Below are positions 1 through 6,346 of a stretch of 36,747 bases of DNA, piece after piece. This DNA comes from Albibeggiatoa sp964388965. Lineage in GTDB: Bacteria > Pseudomonadota > Gammaproteobacteria > Beggiatoales > Beggiatoaceae. The notes beneath the pieces are model-generated. The model was not told where the DNA came from. It saw only the letters and a list, made by a program, of their open reading frames with translations, and did not search any database. Made by a program: the position numbers and the translations under genes. Where the stretch lies: the NCBI GenBank assembly GCA_964388965.1, contig CAYMCP010000032.1, positions 1-36,747 on the forward strand, written 5' to 3'. Every line of letters starts with the position of its first letter. The first letter of the stretch is position 1.

Positions 1-214
1 ACTTAACAGCCTAATTTGAAATAATTTATATTGAATCACATTAACTTGATTAAATTTTGATACCACTATTGAATTTACATTAGCGTAATTTGTCTCGAAC
101 TTTTTTAAGAATCTATTTTCGAGTCGGCTAAAAAAACCATTTATGTTTAAATTTTACCTTTTTTAATTAGCTAATGTATAGATAAAATCTTTCAATAAGG
201 ATAGAATGCAAGCG

Positions 215-232
215 TTGAGTTGGTAGACTCAA
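215..232 (+). promoter_or_regulatory. Perfect hairpin in the leader of the cytochrome gene
   Basis: TTGAGT (215-220) and ACTCAA (227-232) form a 6-bp stem with a 6-nt loop. It lies just upstream of the ribosome binding site at 246-253. It could stabilise the mRNA or be a small palindromic operator; the sequence does not decide. Confidence 0.4.
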
Positions 233-245
233 ATTCCCAAACCTC

Positions 246-253
246 AAAGGAGA
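246..253 (+). promoter_or_regulatory. Strong Shine-Dalgarno of the cytochrome c gene
   Basis: AAAGGAGA lies nine bases before the ATG at 263. It is one of the best matches to the anti-Shine-Dalgarno sequence in the window, where many genes have weak sites, and it suggests high expression of the cytochrome. Confidence 0.7.
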
Positions 254-262
254 CTAATCACA

Positions 263-760
263 ATGCAATTAAAAACCATGTTATCAAGTTTAGCTATCGC
301 CGGTGCTTTATCAACCCAAGTTGCTTTTGCAGATATTACTGATACTTTAGTAAATACTGCGAAAGATGCAGCTTCTAGCGCTATTGCTGCTGTAACAGGT
401 GGTGATGAAGCAGCTATTGAAGCAGGCAACTACGATGCTTTCAATAAGTTCGTAACTGAAGCGGGTATTATGCCTCCTTGCACAACCTGTCACAAATTGA
501 ATACTAAATTAGTTGGTCCTTCCTACAATGCAGTTGCATTATACTATGCTGGTAAAGCAGACGACGAAGAAACAATAACTGCGCTAAAAGAGAAAATTAC
601 AGCAGGCGGTTCTGGCACTTGGGGCGCAATTCCTATGCCTCCAAACGGTACCGCGAAAGCTGAAGACATCGCAACAATCCTCGACTGGATTTTGGCTTTA
701 GAATTAACCGACGAAGCAAAAGCAGCAGCACAAGCTGAAATTGATGCAATGCCTAAGTAA
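263..760 (+). CDS. Secreted class I c-type cytochrome (c-551/c-552-like)
   Basis: A 165-residue monohaem cytochrome c, expected to act as a soluble periplasmic electron carrier. Residues 1-23 form a Sec signal peptide ending in AFA. The haem attachment motif CTTCH is at 73-77. The distal Met ligand is probably Met125 within the IPMPP segment, a hallmark of the c-551 group, followed by the C-terminal helix around DWIL. About 48 residues separate the predicted cleavage site from CTTCH, much more than in ordinary c-551 proteins; this Ala-rich stretch and a short charged C-terminal tail are extensions. The start is supported by AAAGGAGA nine bases upstream. The gene is monocistronic with its own terminator. 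Redox partners cannot be told from the context. Confidence 0.85.
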   Translation: MQLKTMLSSLAIAGALSTQVAFADITDTLVNTAKDAASSAIAAVTGGDEAAIEAGNYDAFNKFVTEAGIMPPCTTCHKLNTKLVGPSYNAVALYYAGKADDEETITALKEKITAGGSGTWGAIPMPPNGTAKAEDIATILDWILALELTDEAKAAAQAEIDAMPK

Positions 761-779
761 TTAAGTAAATAAAATCAAT

Positions 780-813
780 GGGAAGTTGTGCAAAAACATG
801 GCTTCCCTTTTTT
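780..813 (+). terminator. Rho-independent terminator of the cytochrome gene
   Basis: GGGAAG (780-785) pairs with CTTCCC (802-807), with further G-U-containing pairing inside around TGTG/CATG, and six T residues follow (808-813). It ends the cytochrome transcript just before the convergent gene that ends at 851. Confidence 0.75.
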
Positions 814-850
814 GTCAGACTTCTACAATCTTCTGTATTTTCTACTCATC

Positions 851-2470
851 CTATATCAAGCTGACATTTAATAAAACAAATTTAAAAGCCTGTTCCTCTG
901 CGACAATTTGTAATGTTACCTCATAACGTGCTGCCACTTCATTTGTTGGTGTTAGCGCGTGGACAATCGGAATATGCAACAGACTTGCATCTTGAGCAAC
1001 AAAACTACAACTACTATTTACATGGTTTATTTCTAATTCTTGTCCTGCACTCAATTGAAAAGATAAATCTTCAATATCACCGTCCCAACGCAATTGTACA
1101 GAATAAACTTGCCCAAACGGCAATACAACCGTTGGAATATCAAGTAACGCTTGAATAACACCATTTTGATCAACTGCTTGAAAAGTAGCCGCTTGTACAA
1201 CGTTCGAGCGTAAAAAAACATCAAAACTTTTATTATCATCCCCAGAAACTAAATTTGTTGCAGAGCTAGAAAAAGTCGTAAAACATCGTTCATTGGCAAT
1301 ACTTGAACCGAGTTCAAAACTGGAAAAATTCGCCATGCTGCCGTCTGATGCGACACTGAGTATTTGTTGTTCGCCATTGGTACGACTTATTCCAAATACG
1401 TCTACAACAGTATATTGGTCACCTGCGATTAAATTACTTGCAGCAGATTCATAGCTAATGTAATCCCCAGAATCAGAAATTGACGGTAATACAGTATGAT
1501 AATTCGGCTCACCATCAAAACCAAAACTCATGCGACTGAGTCGATTGCCTGTTAAATCATACAATGCAACATCAGCAAACCCATTCGTATCATTTTCAAA
1601 TAAATTATTCGCATCGGTATCAAATACAACGTATTGCCCATTACCCGAAATCATCGGCGCGTAAGAATGATCATCGGCGGCTATTCCCGTATTCGACATG
1701 CTGACAATGCGGCGTTCACCAGTATTTAAATCCGCAAATATAATATCTGCTTTTTCATTGGTATCACTTACAACTAAATTTGTCGCCAATGATTGAAAAA
1801 CAACACGTAACCCATCGTTGGAAATACTGGGTTTATATGAAGCATTATTTGCCTCTAAGCCTACACTATCGGTACTAATACGAGAAATTTGACCAGTTAC
1901 AGCATCATACATAAAAATATCTGATACACCATTGTTATCATTTGCGATTAAATTTGTCGCTTTGGATTCAAACACTAAACGTTGTCCGTTTGCTGATAAC
2001 ATGGGATTCATACTCGTACCATCGCTTAATTCAGTGATGTTGGTTAAAACGCTAGTAGCACGATCATATAAAAATACATCAGCAACACCATTTACATCAT
2101 TTGCAGACAAATTTGACGCATAAGAGGTGAAAGCAACTACACGCCCATCATCAGAAATGACTGCTTGAATCGAATGCGCATTGCCTTCGCCTAGCCCACC
2201 GACATTAATGCGTTGCGTTTGTTTAAGCCAGCGATCATGTACAAAAATATCGAACACGTTGTTGCGATCCGTTAGATCAATATCATTAGCCAGCGAATTA
2301 AATACGATGTAACGTCCATTTTTTGTAATCGCTTGGCGACTCGCAAAACTATCCGCATTTGCTTGTAATCCAGTATTAGCGACACTCACACGGCTGGTTG
2401 AGCCACTCGCCCACGCGCTACTATAAATCAAACACAGTAAAAAAATAAAAAGTTGTTTTGTATTCATCAT
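851..2470 (-). CDS. Secreted TolB-like beta-propeller repeat protein
   Basis: A 539-residue exported protein. A signal peptide covers residues 1-21 (hydrophobic FIFLLCLIY, then AWA). About seven repeats of roughly 55 residues follow between residues 25 and 425. Their recurring pattern is P-x-IS-x-DG-x-x-V-x-F-x-S, then ATNL, then D-x-N-x-x-x-D-I-F, then D-x-x-TG, as in the WD40-like/PD40 propeller repeats of TolB-type proteins. The last 110 residues are a separate beta-rich tail without a recognised family. The start offers two adjacent ATGs; AGGA lies about ten bases upstream of the first. There is no Tol-Pal context, so this is not TolB itself. Propellers of this kind bind proteins or ligands; the function is unknown. 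Confidence 0.7.
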   Translation of the reverse strand: MMNTKQLFIFLLCLIYSSAWASGSTSRVSVANTGLQANADSFASRQAITKNGRYIVFNSLANDIDLTDRNNVFDIFVHDRWLKQTQRINVGGLGEGNAHSIQAVISDDGRVVAFTSYASNLSANDVNGVADVFLYDRATSVLTNITELSDGTSMNPMLSANGQRLVFESKATNLIANDNNGVSDIFMYDAVTGQISRISTDSVGLEANNASYKPSISNDGLRVVFQSLATNLVVSDTNEKADIIFADLNTGERRIVSMSNTGIAADDHSYAPMISGNGQYVVFDTDANNLFENDTNGFADVALYDLTGNRLSRMSFGFDGEPNYHTVLPSISDSGDYISYESAASNLIAGDQYTVVDVFGISRTNGEQQILSVASDGSMANFSSFELGSSIANERCFTTFSSSATNLVSGDDNKSFDVFLRSNVVQAATFQAVDQNGVIQALLDIPTVVLPFGQVYSVQLRWDGDIEDLSFQLSAGQELEINHVNSSCSFVAQDASLLHIPIVHALTPTNEVAARYEVTLQIVAEEQAFKFVLLNVSLI

Positions 2471-2497
2471 AATTCTACATCCTATTGTTTTCAGTAC

Positions 2498-2506
2498 ATT
2501 GTAGCA
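2498..2506 (-). promoter_or_regulatory. Candidate extended -10 promoter of the propeller gene
   Basis: On the minus strand the sequence reads TGCTACAAT, matching the extended -10 pattern TGnTATAAT with one change, 27 bases before the start codon at 2470. No convincing -35 box is present, which is usual for extended -10 promoters. Confidence 0.4.
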
Positions 2507-2551
2507 TTTTTAAGCGTCAGGCGTTGCACGAGTTGCGTCCAGTACAGCGGA

Positions 2552-3913
2552 TTAAGATTTTTTCTGCGGACGTTGCCAGTTTCGGGCTGATATTTGGGCG
2601 GTGCGACTTAAAGCTAAACTATTGTCTGACACATTTTTGGTAATCGTTGAGCCTGCACCAATCGTCGCGTTTTCACCGATTGTGACGGGTGCAATCAATT
2701 GTGTATCTGAGCCAATAAACGCATTATCTCCGATTGTAGTTTGCCATTTATTTGCACCATCGTAATTACAAGTAATTGTGCCCGCGCCGATATTCACCCC
2801 ACTACCGACTATTGCATCACCTACATAACTCAAATGATTAATTTTTGAACCTGATGCTACAGTAGATTTTTTAATTTCCACGAAATTGCCGATATGTACT
2901 TGATCAGCTAATTGCGTGTCAGGGCGTAATCGTGCATAAGGTCCAATGCGGCAATTTTTACCTATTTGTGCATTTTCGATGAGACTATTAGGCAAAATTT
3001 CACAATCATCACCAATAGTGCTATTTTTAATGATCGTGTTTGCACCGATGACCACGCGATGACCTAAATTTACCTTACCTTCTAAAATAACATTAACATC
3101 GATGCTAACATCAAAACCTGTTTGTACTTGTCCTCGAATATCTAAACGCATTGGGTCTTTTAGCGTAACGCCTGCTTGCATTAACTGAATTGCTTGTTTT
3201 TTCTGATAGTAACGTTCTAATTCAGCAAGCTGCATCCGATCATTTACGCCTAATACTTCATATTGTGAGTCAGGTTGATGCGTAAAAATATTCATGCCAG
3301 TTTGTGCTGCCATTTCAACAATGTCAGTTAAATAATACTCACCTTGTGCATTAGCCGTATTCAATTCATTCAAGTATTTGCGTAAATAATGTATCGGTAC
3401 CGCTAAAATACCCGTATTAACTTCTCTAATTTGACGGATATTTTTATCCGCATCTTTTTCCTCAACAATTTGTGTGACCTGATTTGCTGCATTACGCACA
3501 ATACGACCATAACCTTTAGGATTATCTAATAAAACAGTCAATAATCGCAATGCTTGTTCATTTTCAGGCTGACATAATGCTTGTAGTGTAGTGGGCTGAA
3601 TCAATGGCACGTCGCCGTATAGCACCAATACTAAGCCATCACTAATGAATGGGATCGCTTGCGCGACCGCGTGACCTGTACCTAATTGCTGTTTTTGCTC
3701 AACCCAATGCACAGGACTGTGTTGTAACTGATGACGTACTTGATCACCACCATGTCCGTAAATCACGTAAACATCATTGGGTTTTAATGTAAACGCGCTT
3801 TCAATAACGTGTTGTAACAACGGTTTATCAGCTAAAATATGTAGCACTTTCGGTAAATTAGAGTGCATACGTTTACCCTGTCCAGCAGCAAGAATGACAA
3901 TTGTAAGTTTCAA
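2552..3913 (-). CDS. glmU: Bifunctional UDP-GlcNAc pyrophosphorylase / GlcN-1-P acetyltransferase
   Basis: GlmU makes UDP-GlcNAc, the precursor of peptidoglycan and lipopolysaccharide: the C-terminal domain acetylates glucosamine-1-phosphate and the N-terminal domain transfers UMP. The 453 residues match the usual length. The N-terminal Rossmann-like domain starts with LAAGQGKRM and contains PKVLH, the metal-binding YGDVPL and EVNTG segments. From about residue 250 the protein is a left-handed beta-helix of hexapeptide repeats, with HIGNFVEIK, HLSYVGDA and NYDGANK matching the acetyltransferase active site. The start codon is TTG (3911-3913), preceded by AGGAAG at a suitable distance; the family N-terminus begins exactly there. 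It is divergent from tsaD, with the heptamer array between them. Confidence 0.95.
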   Translation of the reverse strand: MKLTIVILAAGQGKRMHSNLPKVLHILADKPLLQHVIESAFTLKPNDVYVIYGHGGDQVRHQLQHSPVHWVEQKQQLGTGHAVAQAIPFISDGLVLVLYGDVPLIQPTTLQALCQPENEQALRLLTVLLDNPKGYGRIVRNAANQVTQIVEEKDADKNIRQIREVNTGILAVPIHYLRKYLNELNTANAQGEYYLTDIVEMAAQTGMNIFTHQPDSQYEVLGVNDRMQLAELERYYQKKQAIQLMQAGVTLKDPMRLDIRGQVQTGFDVSIDVNVILEGKVNLGHRVVIGANTIIKNSTIGDDCEILPNSLIENAQIGKNCRIGPYARLRPDTQLADQVHIGNFVEIKKSTVASGSKINHLSYVGDAIVGSGVNIGAGTITCNYDGANKWQTTIGDNAFIGSDTQLIAPVTIGENATIGAGSTITKNVSDNSLALSRTAQISARNWQRPQKKS

Positions 3914-3946
3914 AATATATTCTTCCTAGTCAGCATTTCTGTCACC

Positions 3947-3981
3947 AATTATCAGTTATCAATTATCAATTATCAATTATC
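3947..3981. repeat. Heptamer direct-repeat array (TAATTGA/TAACTGA type)
   Basis: Five tandem 7-bp units of AATTATC, the second being AGTTATC, fill 3947-3981, and a partial unit follows. Read on the minus strand in another phase the unit is TAATTGA, and the variant gives TAACTGA (minus strand of 3952-3958). The array lies 33 bases upstream of the glmU start and about 110 bases upstream of tsaD, in the shared promoter region. TAACTGA direct repeats are known to me as an abundant intergenic feature of Beggiatoaceae genomes; that link is from memory. Confidence 0.85.
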
Positions 3982-4089
3982 AATTTTGATTGCTAAGTTG
4001 TGATTTGAGATAGAAAATTGATTTTACAGATTTGCAAAGCGTAGAAAATCAGGTAATCTGTCTACAAATAATTGACTTGATAATTAAAA

Positions 4090-5100
4090 ATGCGTGTATT
4101 AGGAATTGAAACCTCTTGCGATGAAACTGGTGTTGCAATTTACGATAGCCAACAAGGTTTATGTGCTCACACTATTTATAGCCAAATCGCATTACATGCA
4201 AAATATGGTGGTGTGGTGCCGGAATTGGCTTCACGTGACCATGTGCGCAAATTAATCCCTCTAATTAAACAAATTATGCAAACTGCTCAGATTGATAAAT
4301 TAGATGGTGTCGCCTATACCTCTGGACCTGGATTAATTGGTGCTTTACTCGTTGGCGCGGCTGTAGGACGTGCGCTAGCATGGGCGTGGCAAATCCCTGC
4401 TATTGGCGTACATCACATGGAAGGTCATTTACTTGCGCCAATGTTGGAAGATAATCCACCTTCTTTCCCTTTTTTAGCATTACTGGTATCTGGTGGTCAT
4501 ACGCAATTAGTCAGAGTTGAAGCCATTGGACGTTATGAAATTCTCGGCGAATCCGTTGACGATGCAGTAGGTGAAGCATTTGATAAAACTGCAAAATTAC
4601 TTGGTTTGGGTTATCCGGGTGGGCCTGCTATTGCGAAATTAGCAACGCAAGGTAGACCTAATCAATTTCAATTTTCTCGTCCCATGACCCAAAAACCCGG
4701 TTTAGATTTTAGCTTTAGCGGCTTAAAAACTCATGTCTTAACTCATTGGCAACAGTCTGCGCAAGACGCACAAGCAAAAGCTGATATTGCATTAGAATTT
4801 GAGCAAGCTGCAATTGATACGCTAGTCATTAAATGTCGTCGCGCATTACAACAGACGCATTTAAAACGCTTGGTGATTGCAGGTGGGGTAGGCGCAAATC
4901 AACGTTTGCGTACACAACTGACCGCTCTTATGCAGCAAATTCAAGGTGAAATTTTTTATCCGCGGACAGAATTTTGTACAGACAACGGCGCAATGATCGC
5001 CTATGTTGGCGCGATGCGTTTGCAAGCTGGACAAAGTGATGATTTAGGTTTTCAAGTCCATCCACGCTGTTCAATCGAAACCCTTAGCCCTTTAAAGTGA
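4090..5100 (+). CDS. tsaD: tRNA N6-threonylcarbamoyladenosine synthase, catalytic subunit
   Basis: TsaD (Kae1/Gcp family) transfers the threonylcarbamoyl group from TC-AMP to A37 of ANN-decoding tRNAs, working with TsaB and TsaE. The 336 residues match the bacterial family. The N-terminus LGIETSCDET is the family signature. The metal-binding histidines are H109 and H113 in HHMEGH, and the third metal ligand is D298 in the DNGAMIAY segment. SGGHTQL (about 134-140) and a Gly-rich AGGVGAN motif belong to the ASKHA nucleotide-binding fold. No good Shine-Dalgarno precedes the ATG, but the family N-terminus begins exactly here. It is the first gene of a likely three-gene run with the downstream PP2C-like phosphatase, a neighbour not normally found with tsaD. 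Confidence 0.95.
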   Translation: MRVLGIETSCDETGVAIYDSQQGLCAHTIYSQIALHAKYGGVVPELASRDHVRKLIPLIKQIMQTAQIDKLDGVAYTSGPGLIGALLVGAAVGRALAWAWQIPAIGVHHMEGHLLAPMLEDNPPSFPFLALLVSGGHTQLVRVEAIGRYEILGESVDDAVGEAFDKTAKLLGLGYPGGPAIAKLATQGRPNQFQFSRPMTQKPGLDFSFSGLKTHVLTHWQQSAQDAQAKADIALEFEQAAIDTLVIKCRRALQQTHLKRLVIAGGVGANQRLRTQLTALMQQIQGEIFYPRTEFCTDNGAMIAYVGAMRLQAGQSDDLGFQVHPRCSIETLSPLK

Positions 5101-5103
5101 TTG

Positions 5104-5898
5104 ATGATGTTATATCTCGACAGCCATTACACCATAGGTTCAACACATACAGAATGCCAAGATTTTACTCTGCATGATGTCTCACCTATTCCACACCTAA
5201 TTGTTTGTGATGGTTGTTCGGCTTCGATAGGTAGCCACGTTGGCGCGAGAATTTTGGCTAAAGCAGCCCAATATTTATTGCAACAACATACTATTCCAGA
5301 TTACCAGCAATTTGGTCAGTACGTGATCGATAAAGCTAAACAGGTTGTTTCCACAATGGGTTTACCTGATGATGTACTAGATTCCACTTTAGTAGTTGGA
5401 TTTGTAAAAGATAATATTTTAACTGTGTATATGTACGGTGATGGCTGTATTTTATATCAAAAACAAGATGATACGATTGGCTCAATCAACATAGAATTTG
5501 CTGATAATGCACCTTATTACCTCACTTATTGGCTAAAAGAAGCATATCAAATTGCTTATGCAACACGCGGCGAAGCATTATTATATATTGATGATTCACT
5601 TAATCCGCAACATAATCCACAATCATTTAAAAAATCATTAATTTACCAATTTCCATTAACCGAATACAAAACGATTGCGCTAACATCAGACGGTGCTGTG
5701 AGTTGTGTGAATGTTGAAATTGGCTGTAAAAAATCGTTGATGGACGTTGCGGCGCATTTATTAAATTTTAAAACGCCGTTAGCTGACAATTTTATTGCTC
5801 AACGTATTAAAACACTGCAACAGGATTACCTCGAAGAACACGTATCTATCCTAGACGATTTAGCGGTAGCTGTTTTAACACAGACAGATAATTGCTGA
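5104..5898 (+). CDS. PP2C-like protein Ser/Thr phosphatase
   Basis: About 264 residues with a degenerate but recognisable PPM/PP2C phosphatase pattern. CQDF near the N-terminus corresponds to the family QDF motif. VCDGCSASIGSHVGA corresponds to the metal-binding DGxGG-G-x-x-A region. YMYGDGCILY matches the GDSR-like strand, LTSDGAVS carries the second metal-site Asp, and DDLAVAVL the C-terminal Asp pair. It should therefore hydrolyse phosphoserine/threonine with two metal ions in the cytoplasm; there is no signal peptide. The ORF opens immediately after the tsaD stop; TTG (5101), ATG (5104) and ATG (5107) are all possible starts, and the AAAGTGA overlapping the tsaD end favours one of the ATGs. 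The substrate is unknown. A small anchored protein follows after seven bases, so the two may work together. Confidence 0.65.
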   Translation: MMLYLDSHYTIGSTHTECQDFTLHDVSPIPHLIVCDGCSASIGSHVGARILAKAAQYLLQQHTIPDYQQFGQYVIDKAKQVVSTMGLPDDVLDSTLVVGFVKDNILTVYMYGDGCILYQKQDDTIGSINIEFADNAPYYLTYWLKEAYQIAYATRGEALLYIDDSLNPQHNPQSFKKSLIYQFPLTEYKTIALTSDGAVSCVNVEIGCKKSLMDVAAHLLNFKTPLADNFIAQRIKTLQQDYLEEHVSILDDLAVAVLTQTDNC

Positions 5899-5905
5899 TT
5901 GAAAT

Positions 5906-6331
5906 ATGAAACGTAGACAATTTTTACTAGCAGGCATTATTATCGCATTGGGAGCTGCTGCAAAGCAGTATCACGACGCACGTCAGTCACGAATTGAAAA
6001 AATGATGATTGCTGTATTTCATAAGCGATTGAAAAACTTAGCTTGGACGCAAGATGAGATGATGCAATTTATACATGATTTTATGCAGCATCGAAGAAAT
6101 CAAGCTTTTTTGTATAAAGTCAACTTACTGAGTTATTTTTATCCAGTTTATGCTTACAGTCAACTATTAGAAATGCGTTTTTTAGCAAATAAAATTCGTC
6201 ATTTTGAAGAGGTCATTTGTACACGATTTTTACTGTCTACCGACTTTTTTTATCATAATAATCCTAGTAAAATAAAATACTTAGCTTATTACGATCCACA
6301 TAAAATGCCTTGTTCCAATCCACTACGTTAG
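5906..6331 (+). CDS. Small membrane-anchored or exported protein of unknown function
   Basis: I do not recognise this 141-residue protein. Residues 2-20 read as an Arg-rich start (KRRQFLLAG) followed by a hydrophobic stretch (IIIALGAAA), which fits either a single N-terminal membrane anchor or a Tat-like signal with an RRQFL core. The rest is basic and rich in His, Phe and Tyr (HKRLKNLAW, FLYKVNLLSYFYP), predicted mostly helical, and ends in a short Pro/Cys-containing tail. It begins seven bases after the phosphatase stop, so the two are probably co-transcribed. It ends 15 bases before the convergent end of polA, with no clear terminator between them. Confidence 0.6.
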   Translation: MKRRQFLLAGIIIALGAAAKQYHDARQSRIEKMMIAVFHKRLKNLAWTQDEMMQFIHDFMQHRRNQAFLYKVNLLSYFYPVYAYSQLLEMRFLANKIRHFEEVICTRFLLSTDFFYHNNPSKIKYLAYYDPHKMPCSNPLR

Positions 6332-6346
6332 ATCGAATAAATGAAT

